64,000 nt of DNA from Daedaleopsis sinensis (Eukaryota > Basidiomycota > Agaricomycetes > Polyporales > Polyporaceae). The position numbers were made by a program, and so were the translations under genes. Below are positions 33,497 through 46,359 of this stretch, in pieces. Within the stretch, counting starts at the first letter, position 1. The number at the start of each line of letters is the position of its first letter. The stretch spans positions 3,596,001-3,660,000 of the forward strand of contig CM066306.1 of the NCBI GenBank assembly GCA_033807695.1, read 5' to 3'. Below the pieces are notes generated by a model, which was given only the letters and a program-made list of their open reading frames with translations, was not told the origin of the DNA and did no database searches.

Positions 33497-36167
33497 ATGC
33501 CTCCTAAGAAGAAAGTTAAACACAATCATGAAACCACCGTCACGACGCCGACGAGGCGTAGCACTCGAAACGCAGAGAAGGCCAAACGCTCAAGTATTCG
33601 GGCTCCTGTCGGTGACAGCGCTAGCAATACTAGCAACCCGGTTCAGGATGAACCCGTAGTCAAACCCTTCAAGGCTCTAGAGGATATGCCTTTCGATATT
33701 CTCTTCGAGGTACGCCTTCATCACGGCTGAGTAACTATTGATACCCAAGCAGCCTGAGGGAGTGTAGATCTTTCGTGTTCTGAGCCCTGGTGACCTCCTG
33801 AATCTCACCCGGACTAGCAAGGATCTGAGGCAGTTTTTCATGAGCCGCGAAGCATCCATACACTGGGAACAGACGAGGAAGCGTGTCGAAGGGCTCCCTG
33901 ATCGTCCAGCACATTTGTGCGAGCCCGCATATGCCAATCTCATCTACTCTAACTATTGCCACGTGAGTACCCTCTTCCCGCATTGCTCCACGCGCAATTA
34001 CTGATCGTTGTGGCTATATCTCTTCTTAGAACTGCCTTGAGGAAACGGACGATGTGAAGCCGTACTGGCCCCTGTTTCTGCGGTACTGTGAGGAGTGCGT
34101 GGAGCTCATGTGGGTACTTATATTTACTACCTACCCGTGCCACAAAGCTTACGGGACCTCAACACGTTGTTCTACAGGTTCGTGTTTAATTACGATCATA
34201 TCACCGCTCCGATGGGTATGTCAGTGAGCAATAGCCCGATGACTTACTTCAACAGTGTACTATTGAAGACGTGAGTTCGTACCTCACAGTACTCGGTCGC
34301 TGTTGATGTCGTTTGCCCTTCAGTTCCGGCAATTACAAACGGGCATACCATCGACCAGAGCTCGACCACGTTAGTAAGCAATGGAAGACGCTGAAAACCA
34401 AGGCAGAAAAGGCGCAGTTTCTCGATGAACGATCGGAATTCGTGGCTTGGTGCAACAAGGTGCGTATATACTTCATGCTGGAATCTTTGATGTGCTGACA
34501 TGGTAGTTTGTGTATAGTACGAGAAGCAATTTAAGCGGTGGGAACAGGTTCTAAAGGAGAAAGAGTTACAGAATAAGCACGAGCTCGTCAAAAAACGGTA
34601 CAATGCGTATGTGACACCTCTGTCTTATTGGTAACAGGTCAGCACTAACGAGACGTGAGACAGTATCCTGGCACAGCTGAGGAAAGAAGGTTGGGGTGAA
34701 GAGGTGAAGCATATGCAAGCAGACCAACATAAACGGATGTCTTCCTTGGACAGCGTCAACACCTCAAAAACTCTCACTGACAAAGGTCCGTTCTGTGTCG
34801 GTCTTGGTCTCCTATTCGTTTTGACCTGACGATAACAGGGTGGAAGACCATTCGTGAACCCTTTGTCAAGGTGATGAGGGAATTGCGGGCTAGGCGACAA
34901 GCAGGCACGATCAGGGCACGTCTACAGCATCTCAAAGATACTCTGTACGCCCACCAATGCTCCGTACCGACGGCGTTCAAGAATGCAAAGGACCGACTAT
35001 ATACAGGTGTCGCCGATATCGCTCTCGTACCCGAGGTACGCGCCATCATTGAGGAACATTCTCCAGACGTCTCGGAGGAGGCGATCAAGGCCAAAATTGC
35101 TGCTATCGTTCCTGGGCTCGCAGATCAGTGGGTCGACGAGCGTCGTGCCGAGTTCACTGCTCGTTTGTGCGAAGGACTGGGCCACTCAAAGGCCAGCCGA
35201 GCACCCGTTCCACTCGAACTCGCAATCGCTTCGTTCACGTGTCTCAAATGTTTGAACGATCGTAGTTCTGGCTGGTACAACTCAACACCACCCCAACCGT
35301 GGATTGGTTGGCCCGACATCGCTGAACACCAATGCCTCAGGCATTGCAGCATGTACTACATCAATGACTCCCGCGACGACAACTACGTGCAACAAGTGTC
35401 GGCTCTGATCGGAAACAATCACCTGAACGATATACCATTCAAGGACATCAAAAGTATCTGCGTCCTGGAGGATCGGACAGACTTCTGCGACGTTATCGAG
35501 ATCTGTGGGCAAGATCCGGATACGGCCACATACGAACAGATGGAGCATTGTCAAGTTCGCTTGCGTTGCCGCCTGTGTGCGTCGTATGCGAGGCAGGAGG
35601 TTTTCGACTGGAAGGCAGCGGTGAGTGGGCATGCGACGACGTACCGAACTGGGAGATTAACGCCGCAAGATACAGATCCGGCACGACTTCGATGCGCATC
35701 CGTGGTTGAAAAAGAGTGAAACGCGCCGACCAAGAGTCGAAGGCCGGTGGGAGCGCATCTCCGACGAGCATGCACGACAGGCGAAAGCTCTGGAGGCCGC
35801 GCTACTTTTGAAGCCGCCTAAGCCGAACCCGCGGGCTTGGGACCAGTCGGCCCGGCCTGGACACTTCCACTGTGGATGGTGCGCTTTTCAGAGCAATTAT
35901 CAGTGGGTCTTGCACCATTTGCGCTCCGAGTAAGTCCACGTCGTCATGCACTATTCACAACGGCAACATGCGGACTGATCCTGACATTCTGTCTAATATG
36001 TTAGTCATGGCAAGCAGCCTGAGACCGAGGTATATGGTCAAGACTTCTACGGCGTGCGCTCTGAACCTCTCACCACCTGGATGTATTCGGAGACGCTCTC
36101 CAATTGCCCGTCACTCCAAGACGATGTGGCCGCTGGCACAGCGTTCTTTGCCACGTTCCAGGTCTAA
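33497..36167 (+). CDS. F-box protein with C-terminal C2H2-like zinc finger
   Basis: Ten exons (33497-33709, 33768-33962, 34030-34109, 34178-34270, 34324-34459, 34518-34606, 34664-34785, 34839-35620, 35676-35929, 36005-36167) give 708 residues. The N-terminus has a basic nuclear-signal-like PPKKKVKH, then the F-box MPFDILFEIFRVLSPGDLLN and a Cys-rich segment (HLCEPAYANLIYSNYCHNC) shared by many mushroom F-box proteins. Helical charged regions follow. Near the C-terminus a C-x2-C-x11-H-x4-H arrangement (Cys636, Cys639, His651, His656) looks like a zinc finger. Probably an SCF ubiquitin-ligase adaptor, maybe nuclear; target unknown. The start at 33497 was chosen as the first ATG (an upstream in-frame TTG is not needed). 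Confidence 0.85.
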
Positions 36168-37082
36168 CTAACACCGTTAAGTATTCCGGATCCGTCGCGA
36201 CGCCAATAATTCGACTAGTATTGGCGACGGTCGGTGATCGTAGTTATCTCTACATGCAAGTAAGCACGACTTACTCGATAACTGTAGTCGGCAGCGTAGC
36301 CTATTAGTACGCACCCGGAGCTAAGCATCATCCCCAGACCTGGATAGTGTTCTTGTACTTACGGCGATAGACCAAATGCGATTTCTCAGATTCCTTCGAT
36401 TCGTGGAGACGGGCGTCGACCGAGCCTCGAGGTGAGTCGACAGGTAACCACATTCGAAGCTAACGTTTACTGCCCATCTGTTTCATAGTCTTGTGGTCGT
36501 CTCTTGATGATGAAGCTTTCCTAGGCATTCTGATTCATGCCACAAGCTGGCACAACGTCGCGCACTTTGTACATCAGCGTCCCCGCGACCGACTGGGCGG
36601 CTTTGCGTGCTCCGAGAGCGTCGAAGACGACCCTCATGGGTTGCAAATTTGCATCCTTGGACAACGGTCGCAGCCAGGTCGTAGCGCTGACCACATTCTG
36701 GGTCCACCAGAAGAAGATTTAGAACAGGGCCAACAGGCTCACCGGTGACTCACCATCAATTTCATTTCGGTTTCGCGTTAATTACTCAGTCGAGCGGTAC
36801 ACCGTACAGGTGGCTCAAGCGCCCAACGCTCAAAGTTCGTTTGCCTTGGCGGCCAAGGCCCGGTTGGCAAGGAACGTTGATAAGTGTTCTCACCCCACTT
36901 GCTTGACAGTCTTTGACAGTTGACTTGAGTATGGCATTGGCATGTGAACATGTCACTGCCAGTGATTGCGGGTTCCTGGTCATACTATATAGATTCCCTA
37001 AAGGCCTCGGCAGTCCTTTGGCAGTCCTCCACCCACCCCAGCTGCTTTCTCTGCGCGCTGACCTGCCGTTCATTTATCGATT
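36168..37082. other. Intergenic interval with hairpins and nucleotidase promoter
   Basis: About 0.9 kb. Contains two short inverted repeats (see 36199-36300) and a TATA-like actatatag at about 36984-36992, 90-100 bp before the 5'-nucleotidase start. No coding sequence supported. Confidence 0.5.
36199..36229. repeat. Inverted repeat (hairpin)
   Basis: The arms cgccaata and tattggcg flank a 10-nt spacer, with further partial pairing outside. A second inverted repeat, agttatc...gataact, follows within 60 bp. Neither is followed by a clear T-run. Role unknown. Confidence 0.5.
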
Positions 37083-38938
37083 ATGCCTTCTTTTACTCGG
37101 TCAATCGCGTGGATTTCGCTGCTGCTCTTGGCCAGTCACCTAACTCTTGCGGAGGACGTGTTGTACAGTCGCCGATCTCTGCAGAAGCGTCGGGCGAGAG
37201 AAGGGTACAACATCTGTGAGCGAATTTCATTGAATGCACGTTGGAACCGTCCCTCACATTTACGCACCAGCTTTTTATCACGTCAATGACATCCACGCGC
37301 ACCTGGACGAGTTTACTAGCTCCTCTGGGACGGACTGCACAGCACCTGCGAAAGGATGCTATGGTGGATACGCACGGATCAAGGAGGTCGTCGACGAGAC
37401 ACGCCCCGGACATCAAAATAGCTTGTTCCTTAGCGCAGGGGACGAATTCCAGGGAACACTCTTCTACACGTACTACGGCGGAGAAAAGATCGCGGAGACA
37501 ATGAACCAGATGGGTTTCGACGGCATGACGATCGGAAACCATGAGTTCGATGGGGGCGACGACAAGCTCGCTGCGTTTCTCGCAAATTTGACGTTCCCCA
37601 TCATCTCCGCGAACATAGTTTCCGACAACGAGATCCTGAACAAGACGATCAAGCCCTTCCACATCTATAAGGAGCACCAGCTAGCGGTCATCGGTGTCAC
37701 GACGGAAGACACTAAAGGGACCTCGAACCCTGGAAAAGGGACGACATTCACGAACGCCATCGAGGCCGTGCAGAACACCATCGACCTCATCCACAGGACC
37801 ACTAAGATAACTCGCATCGCCGCGCTCACGCACATCGGGTACGACCAAGACCAAGCACTGGCTGAGCAGACGACTGGGCTGTACCTCATCATGGGTGGCC
37901 ACAGTCATACCCCCCTCGGCGACTTTGAGGGTGCCCAGGGCCCGTACCCGACGATCAAGCAGAACAAGGATGGCGACGATGTCTTTATCGTCACCGCGTA
38001 CCGCTGGGGTGAATACCTCGGCTACATCGACGTGTAAGTGTCATCTCCTTTCAATAGGACGACTTTACTGACTTCAAGCTCAGGCTGTACGATGACTGTG
38101 GCAAGATTCTCGAGTACCACGGCGCTCCCATTCACCTTACGAACCAGACGAAGCAAGAGCCCAACCTGCAGGCGCAAATCGAAGAATGGCGCCAGCCATT
38201 CGAGGAGTTCGCCGCAGAGGTGATCGGGAAGACCGCGGTCGCTCTCCCCAGGGCATGTCAGACGCAGGAATGCCTCCTCGGGGACATGATCACCGACGCG
38301 ATGCTCGCGTACCGCAAGAACTCGACGAGCGACGTCGACTTCGCGCTCACGAACGCGGGCGGCATCCGCGCCGCAATCGACGTAGGCAACATCACGCGCG
38401 GGGAGGTGCTCACGACGTTTCCCTTCGGGAACGCGGTCGTCGACCTCGAGTTCGCCGGCAAGGACCTCTGGACCGTCTTCGAGGGCGTCTTCTCGGCCGT
38501 GAACCAGGTCAACGGGCGCGCGGTGACAAGCGGCGTCCAGGTCAGCAAGGGTGTCAAGATCGAGTACAACCCGTCCGCGAACAATGGGAGCAAGCTGCTC
38601 TCGTTGACGATCGGGGACAGGGTAATCACGAAGGACTCGGCGGAGACGTTCAAGGTCGTCGCCAATGACTTCCTGGCTGGGGGCGGCGATAACTTCTGGG
38701 AGCCGCGCACGGGGTTCGCCGTGCTAGATACGCTGGACGAGGTCATGACCGCGTACATCCAGAGCTTCGGGGGCGAAGAGATCAATGTCCAGCTCGAAGG
38801 GCGTATGGTGCAGACAAACGCGACGACGAACGCAGCTGAGGTTGTGAAGGTTAGTCCTGCGGTCTCAAACATGGTCGGTCTTGTACTGAATTTCATCACC
38901 GTTTATAGCGTGTAGTAGTCCAGGACAAGTTCCTGTAA
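37083..38938 (+). CDS. Secreted 5'-nucleotidase / metallophosphatase
   Basis: Calcineurin-like metallophosphatase plus 5'-nucleotidase C-terminal domain; hydrolyses nucleoside 5'-monophosphates outside the cell or in the periplasmic/wall space. Exons 37083-37215, 37271-38033, 38084-38849 and 38909-38938 give 563 residues. A signal peptide covers about residues 1-23. Metal ligands are visible in NDIHAH (Asp51, His53), GDEFQG, GNHEFD (Asn134, His135) and GGHSH (His255, His257). The C-terminal substrate domain carries NAGGIRAAID and GGGDNFWEP. The 3' end has two readings: splicing the intron 38850-38908 gives the tail RVVVQDKFL ending at 38938; reading through ends at 38915 with a hydrophobic tail. 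No convincing GPI signal in the spliced form. A TATA-like element is upstream. Confidence 0.92.
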
Positions 38939-39354
38939 TTCCAATTCCATGAGTATCGTACAGAGCGGAAGAGAATCCCAAGTGCACACTTAGCTACAGC
39001 GTTTAGTTTGTAGGTCATAATATCATATTATTTTCGCCATTATGATAGTACGCACATGTTTCCCCCGCCAAACTGTGCACTTTAAACGGGCTTTCGATGG
39101 ACGTGTTCGTCGGGGTAACTGTCTGAGTGCCGTCAACAGACACTGTCCCCACTGCTGGCGCTCTTCGATAACGGCTCACCGGGCCGGATATAGCACGGGC
39201 GTCCCGCCCCCTTATTAACGCTCCGTCGGTACATCCTGACTCGCCGCCGACGTCGTATCTGCTTGCTTGCGTCGTTTGCCTCCCTCAGGCCATTTCTGGG
39301 CAGTCGACACCAACGACCAGAAATATTCTCAGCAGAACTCCACTGCTCGACATC
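38939..39354. other. Intergenic, no gene seen
   Basis: About 400 bp with the nucleotidase 3' end and the promoter of the R3H gene. Nothing distinctive. Confidence 0.5.
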
Positions 39355-40822
39355 ATGGCAGAAGTACCGGTCGTCCAGCAATCTCCAGCCCCGGCTAATG
39401 AGGCCTCCGAGGTCAAGGACAGTGGGCCGTTGCCCATGTCCTTCCCGGCCATTTTACGCAATTCAGGACTGTCCGACCGCTTTGCGCACCTGCGTATGCA
39501 GACAAAGCCCGCGTCTGCGCCCTCAATAGCATCGGTGAAGCGGAACAAGCGGGACGATAAGGAGGGCAAGCGGTGGGTGCGGCGCAAGGAGAACGGTACG
39601 CTTTGCCAAACCTTTCCACCGTCCCGCTCATGAGCCGAGCGTCCCGTGAACACCAGCTCGGTTCGTGGGCAACGTGCACGTAGTCGCGCCGTCGAAGAGG
39701 GACTTCAGCGTCCCCCTTCCGCACAGCCGGTCGACGTTTCCGGAGCCGCTTCCTAACTATCTGTTGCGCAACAACCCTATCCCCGCTGCGGCTCCGGGAA
39801 TTCGGGAGCCCGTGTCTGCGAATGCGGGGCGATTCTCCATGAGCATGAAGGGCATGCGCAAGGAGTTGCGCAAGTCCGGGCCTCGAACGGAACTCCTCGT
39901 CAAGGAGGTGGAGAACGAGATAGTGACCTGGCTTACCGGAGGAGGAGTCAATGTCGTCCTATCTCCTGACCCCGCGAACGCTCTGCAGTTCCCGGGGGCA
40001 CCCATCGGCAGCTTGGACGCTATCATGGAGGTTTCAAGGACCCCTCTCCAGCTCGTTTGGAGCATAGCCGACGACGCATTCACCCGTTATGTCGTACACT
40101 GTTGTGCGCGGTATCACGACGTTGTCAGTTTCAGTGAGTTTAAGCCATTGCAACTGCAACGACCGTTTCTGACGCCCTCGGTAACAGGCAAAGACACTTC
40201 GGGACATCGCCTAACTTATCTACTCCGCCCGAACATCACTCGCCCAGCCCGCCACGCTGTCCCTACACTCGAAACACCGCCCACAACCGATCTCTCGGAG
40301 CTCTCCGCCAACGACTTCGACACGGAGTCCGAACCCGTCTCCGACAGGGACGCCTCCGACATAGAAGGTCCTCTCTCGCAACCCCGAGCTACAGGTCTCC
40401 TAGCTATCGTCGAGGTCGGCTCAGATGCGTCCGCCCCGGCCTCCCCTGCTGTAGGCGCGGTGTACGCAACGAGGGCCGTCCCGTCCATGTCCGGTCTGGA
40501 CTCGGACGGGTGGTCTGTCCTCGGGGAGTCCGACGCCGAGGGCGACATGTCCGCCCCCGAAGGTGACCTCGTCCCTGGCGTCGCCGCAATCTCTCTCAGC
40601 GACGCGGAGTTCGATGCGGAGAGGACACCCATGGCGGCGGCGAGGAGGAGGCAGGGCCCGGAAGCGTTGCGCTCGAGGCTGTTCGAGCGCCAGCGGCGGT
40701 CTGCGTCGTCGCCATCACGCTCACCTGCACGAAGGGCGCCCCATCGACCGCGTCAGCGGCTCGAAACTATTCGCCCGCAGTTGAATGGCAGGAGGTCATT
40801 CTTTGACTACTTGTTCTCGTGA
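39355..40822 (+). CDS. R3H domain protein with R3H-associated N-terminal domain
   Basis: Probable single-stranded nucleic-acid-binding protein. Exons 39355-39595, 39657-40133 and 40188-40822 give 450 residues. The N-terminal region has the R3H-associated pattern: RRKENARFVGNVHVVAPSKR, then TFPEPLPNYL and FSMSMKGMRKELRKSGPRTE. A compact R3H-like domain follows at about residues 210-245, with the Arg-x-x-x-His pair in FTRYVVHCC and the typical YHDVVSFSKDTSGHR segment created by splicing. The C-terminal half is acidic and disordered, with a basic end. The second intron (54 nt) is a multiple of three without a stop, so retention would add 18 residues inside the R3H domain. Function in RNA handling is inferred from the domain. 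Confidence 0.85.
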
Positions 40823-41913
40823 ACTAGCCGGTACGCAATCCTCGTGCTGTCATTTGTCTACTTATTTGAGCGATAACCGCTTAGAATTTTGAAATTTCTT
40901 GCTTGGGGTGTAAGATATACCAATACATGTTCATATGTTCGGTGATGATACAAGATGACAAGCGACCTACGAGCTTCAATGCAAGTATGGAATAGCTAAG
41001 ACAGCATGGAGGGGGAGGCTTTGAAACGGATCCAAGGGACAGTAGTTAACGGTGAAGATCAGGCGAAGTTAACTCTCTCCTACGACAATGAGATGAAGCT
41101 TGAAGTTTTGAAGCTCGAAGGCTCGGCGTTCGTAAGTACGCGCCGGGGGCCTTGGGGCCTTGAAGCTATCGTCTAGCATTCGTGGATAATCACGATAGTT
41201 CCTGGTACTACCGGTAAACTCCAGTTCCGCTGGCGACGTTTGCACCAACTTGGGTGGGAGGCGTTTCAGCAACATGAAGATTCCTGTGTACTCTGACTAG
41301 AGCACCAATCATGCAGGGCTGGGTGTTTGTTGCGGTGGTGAGGTGCGATACAAATAGTTACGAGACCAGCCAGAGCACCAAGGCAGAAATGCGAGCGACG
41401 CAACGAACGCCCTGCAGAATCGGAAAGGGTCTCAGCCAGACCATTGCAATTGGTATTGACTGTAACATTGGCTTGAACATCGGCTTCAGGGCGCCGTAGA
41501 AGGCTCATGAGTGCGCCTATCATTGCCCGCGCTCTCCGAGTCGCAGTCAGTTTTTATCTTCTGTGATGCGGACCCTGAGAGAGTGGTAGTATGTTTGAGC
41601 TTTCTTCTCGGAGGCACGGACGCTGGTTGTGGCGAAAAATGGCCGGCGAATGAACGTTCCATTAAATTTAATGACTTCGGAGTATAGCGCCGGCTGCGCC
41701 GCAGATATAATCACGATCACATGACGAAGTACACTTTCGCGTCGGTGTTGGCGGTGCGCGGTTGATCTTTGCCTCTGGCTCTCACTCTCCGGTTACCCCT
41801 CCTCCCTCCTCCCTTGTCCCCTCTGCTCATTTGACGGACGCTCTGAATGTGACTGAGCAAGAACGTACTCTGTTACTTCTTGAACGACTACGCAACTTCC
41901 TCGGACCGCTACA
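40823..41913. other. Intergenic upstream of chitin synthase
   Basis: About 1.1 kb, the likely promoter and 5' leader of the chitin synthase gene plus the R3H gene 3' end. Pyrimidine-rich before the start codon. No gene supported. Confidence 0.5.
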
Positions 41914-44900
41914 ATGGCCTCCCGACGCCGACAGATCACATATGCCCCGCTCAACGACGCACATGACAGCCAAGACGTTTCACCCTCTCGCCCTTCAGCA
42001 ATTATGCGCCTAGCTCTCTCACAGGAGGAGTCGAATGACGACTACGAAAACAGGATCACAACAGTACAGCGCCCCCCAAGAACGTCTCCCGTCAGGTATC
42101 CTTCGCTCCCAGCCGTGCCGGAAGCATCTGAGGAGGGATCGCTTTCAGAGAGGTCGTCTCTGTCCAGACAGAGCTCGGGAGAGACACTTTACGGAGACAG
42201 GCAAGAAGCATATACTCACCACCAACATGGTCCTCCTATCCCCCAACTCCCTGCAATCAACTCTGGCGAACCGCTTGACTGGGACGGATTGCATTCGGCC
42301 CCGGATGTGGACCCATTCTCGGATACCTACACTACCGTATACCATCAACCTGCTCCCCACGCTCCTGCGTATCATCGTCCGGCCATTGTGACGCACGAGA
42401 CATCTCAGTCAAGCCTGTCGGAGCAGTACTACATGCCAGAGCGAAATTCCTGGAACCTGCCGTCGCGCCCAATATCTGCGTACAGTGCTGTCACGTCAAA
42501 CACCACCGGATACAGCTATGCGCCTCCCCCGGAGCAGTCAATGTATCCCGCGGAATCAAACATCGACCACTTCATGCACGACACCGAGGCTTACGCATCA
42601 GGCGCGTTTTCGCGTGCTTCATACCGGCCCCCTCGTTCACGCTCCCCCACCCCGGCCGTTGACGACGAAGACTACCAGATTACCGGCAACGGCAGCGTAC
42701 AGTACACAGGTCTCTCCCCGTCACCAAACCGTCGTCCTTTTTCGCAGGTTTCAACTAGCGAGTTCAACTCCCCTCTGCGACGCCCATTCGCCGACGAGAA
42801 CGAGTCGCCGCAACAGCGCCGGCCGTTCTCGCAGGTGTCTACGAACTCCAACACTTCCACCGCCGAGAGTGGGTCTCGTCACTCCAGGACATTCCTCCGC
42901 GCTATGTCTGAGCCAGCAAACTCGGAGAAGATCTCGTTGGCGAACTCGGGCTCAACCATGGCAATGATGCCTGACAGCCCGCTGCCGACGCGCCACTTCG
43001 GCCCTGCTCCGACCGGGCGAGTTGCCAGGCGGAACAAGACTAAGAAGCGGGTGCAGCTGACGAACGGTAACCTTGTCCTCGATCTCTCTGTGCCACCGAA
43101 GCTCGTGCTGCCTCGGAAAGGCGATGAAGAGACACTGAAGACGCGTTACACTGCGATCACATGCGACCCGGACGAGTTCGAGAAGAAGGGCTTCTTCCTC
43201 CGGCAAAACGAGTTGAAGAGGACGACGGAACTGTTTATTGTTATTACTATGTATAATGTTAGTATCACCTCCAGACACGCGGGCCACGGCTGACACATCC
43301 TACAGGAGGATGAAGTCCTCTTCTGCCGGACCATGATCGGCGTCATGCAGAACATTGCCCACTTGTGTTCGCGCAAGAACTCGAGGACGTGGGGTGAAGA
43401 CGCTTGGAAGAAGGTAATTCGTCGCACGTCTGATTACGAACTCCACACTCACTCGCTTTGAAGGTGGTCGTGTGCATCGTGGCAGACGGTCGCAAGAAGG
43501 TGCACCCACGAGTTTTGGATTGCCTCACTCTGCTGGGCGTGTACCAGCCCGGCGACCACATGAAGAACATGGTCAACAACAAGCCTGTCACCGCTCATCT
43601 CTTCGAGTACACGACCACCTTCGGCCTCGACGAGAATCTCAAGTTCAGATACCCCGACAAGGGCATCGTGCCGACGCAGATCATCTTCTGTATGAAGGAG
43701 AAGAACCAAAAGAAGATCAACTCGCACCGCTGGTTCTTTAACGCCTTCGGCTCGTTGCTGCAGCCGAATGTATGCGTGCTGCTCGATGTCGGGACGCGTC
43801 CTGAGAGCAAGAGCATCTATCACTTGTGGAAGGCGTTCGACGTCAACTCAAACGTGGCCGGGGCCTGCGGGGAGATCGCGGTCTACAAGGGCAAGCAGTG
43901 GCGTGGTCTCATGAACCCTCTCGGTAAGTAGATGTAGATCTTTCCTGCGACTGCAAGCTAATAGCCTCCAAGTCGCTGCTCAGAACTTTGAGTATAAGAT
44001 CACGAACATCCTCGACAAGCCTACAGAGTCTCTGTTCGGTTATATCAGTGTCCTAGTGAGCTAATGTCACTATGCTCCGGTGTACGACGGTTGCTGAGCG
44101 TTCGTGCACTCAGCCAGGAGCTTTCTCCGCGTACAGGTACATCGCGTTGAAGAATGACCAGTATGGATTTGGGCCACTTGCATCTTACTTCAAAGGCGAA
44201 GTTTTGCATGGCCGTGACACGGACATTTTCACTTCTAATATGTGTGAGTACTGTGATTCCTGAAGGACGGGTTTATGCTCACGATACGCAATTTCAGACC
44301 TTGCCGAAGATGTAAGTTCCGACACATTCAGTAAGGAGGTGCACACACTGATTTTGCGCAGCGTATCTTGTGCTTCGAGCTGGTGGCCAAAGCAAACTCT
44401 AACTGGTACGTCTCGACACAACGGTCACTTCCACGGCCAGTCCACTGATCCTCGTTGTCATAGGGTGCTGAAATATGTCAAGAGTGCCATCGCAGAGACT
44501 GACGTACCCGACGCGCTACCGGAGTTCATCAGCCAGCGACGGCGCTGGCTGAATGGCTCGTTCTTCGCGGCGACGTATGCGATAGCGCATCTCGGTCAGA
44601 TCCTGCGCTCTGGACACAGCGTGATCAGAAAGGCTCTTCTCGTCCTCGAGACGATCTACAACGTCATTAACTTGATCGCATCTTGGTTTGCTGTCGTAAG
44701 TTACGTCGTGTTGAGCGGATGCGGTAGTATACTCATTGTTATCTCACCCCCAGGGAAACTTCTACTTGTTTTTCGTGGGTCCTCGTGTTGTCTTGCACGA
44801 TGTAGATGTTGCTCATAAGCTTGACAGGTTATCCTCACTTCGTCTGTCGAAGATGGTGCATTCGGAATGCCGGGTATCAAGTATTTCAATGCAGTCTCTC

Positions 44901-46099
44901 AGGTCAGCATTTCAGTAGGCTTCAATCACGGTTCAAGGACTCATGAACTACTATAGTTTCTCATGGGAAGCTTGGTCATCGCCTGCTTCCTGTTCTCTAT
45001 GGGTAACAAACCAAAAGCGTATGACTGTCTCCTATCTTTCCTCGCATCCGCGCTGACCTGCGTCGCACAGGGCCCAATGGAAATACAAGATTTGCACTAT
45101 CATCTTCGCTCTCCTTATGATCTACGTCATCTTCGCTGCGGTTATGTGCTCGATTCAGGCAGCCCGTCAGGGTGGTTTCGCTTACAACATCATGCTCTTC
45201 AGCATCATTGTGACCTACGGGAGTGCGTCTTCGTTGCAGATGTCCGTATCTCGGAGATGATGACTGACTCGACGTATCTTCGCGCATACAGTGTATGCAT
45301 GCTCCAGCGTGCTTGCATTTGACCCGTGGCACATGATCACGAGTTTCCTCCCGTATATGCTCTTGTCACCAACGTATATCAACATTCTACAGATGTGAGC
45401 CATTTGCTTCTACTTAAGCTTTGCCCGTACTAACGCAAACATCTTCAGCTATGCCTTTGCTAACCTGGACGATGTGAGTCTCCCTTACCATCGTTTTATT
45501 TCAGATACTCACCGCTGTCCATAGATCTCGTGGGGAACTAAACAAGACACGGAAGTCAGCACCGACCTTGGTGCAGTCATCCAAAACAGCAATTCGCAAG
45601 TCGACCTTGAGGTGCCCGCGGATGCGACAGACGCGAACATTATCTACGAGGAGGCTCTCGACAACCTGCGCAACCGCAAGCCGATTCCCAAGGCGCACGG
45701 TCTGAGCAATGCGGAGAAGGAGCTGCTCGCGAAGGATTACTACGCCAATGTGCGGACGAACGTTCTCCTCACCTGGGTGTTGTCCAATGTACGTACCGCC
45801 TCCAGTCGTGCACGAGCCTGTGTGTCGAGGCGGATGCTGACCATGACTGCTCGTCTTAGGGCTTGCTGCTTGTTGCGATCTTGGGCGGCGGCGATGCGGT
45901 CAACACGTTCTCCGTGAACGACACGTTCAGCCGGACGAAGGCGTACATGACCTTCATCCTCGTGTTTGTTGCTATCACGAGTATCATCGTAAGTCCATTT
46001 GGACGTTGAGGCTGCAGTCGTCGTACTCACATACCGTCGGATTGATAGCGGTTCACCGGCTCCGTGTTGTACCTCACAGCCCGCGTTTTTACCGGCTAA
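41914..46099 (+). CDS. Chitin synthase, division 1 (class I-III type)
   Basis: Plasma-membrane GT2 enzyme that polymerises UDP-GlcNAc into chitin and extrudes it. Seventeen exons, the first 41914-43257 and the last 46049-46099, sum to 3297 nt, or 1098 residues. The long disordered N-terminus (about 385 residues) carries three RRPF-containing repeats. The chitin synthase N-terminal domain leads into the GT domain: [18 protein letters not shown], then [20 protein letters not shown] and [21 protein letters not shown] has the QRRRW signature at 752-756. Several membrane segments follow (for example in exons 8-12 and 16). [18 protein letters not shown] and DISWGTK, both assembled across introns, match division-1 enzymes. 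There is no myosin or cytochrome b5 domain. Exon 6 is only 14 nt. All introns keep phase. Confidence 0.95.
44298..44311 (+). other. 14-nt micro-exon of chitin synthase
   Basis: Encodes the end of a Tyr codon plus Leu-Ala-Glu-Asp, the acidic motif before RILCFE that is conserved in chitin synthases and close to the active site. Flanked by introns 44244-44297 and 44312-44361 with GT-AG ends. Confidence 0.85.
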
Positions 46100-46359
46100 A
46101 CCCTTCCGCCCTATATACCATCCCATCTATGTACTATGTCATGCAGACTCATAGGATCAGCATTTACGACGATGAGAGCATATACGAACCGTGACTTGTT
46201 TACTCTCAGTGAGGTGATACGCATGCATATACGCAAGTAAAATTACACCGTTCCTAATCTAGTGTGTATTAAGATATGAATTGAGACGACACGACTCCAC
46301 TAGTCACTCCTTGTGTGTGACAGACCCGCGCTGCGCGCTGGCCCCCCTCCTAGCGTATT

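Noticed and set aside
36290..36370. Stretch resembling part of a 5S rRNA (cctattagtacg...gagctaagcat)
   Set aside because: Internal control boxes and the pairing expected for fungal 5S rRNA are not found; no terminator T-run.
38850..38915. Read-through end of the nucleotidase as the only model
   Set aside because: The intron has good GT-AG ends and splicing gives a clean stop at 38938; I kept the spliced model and noted the alternative.
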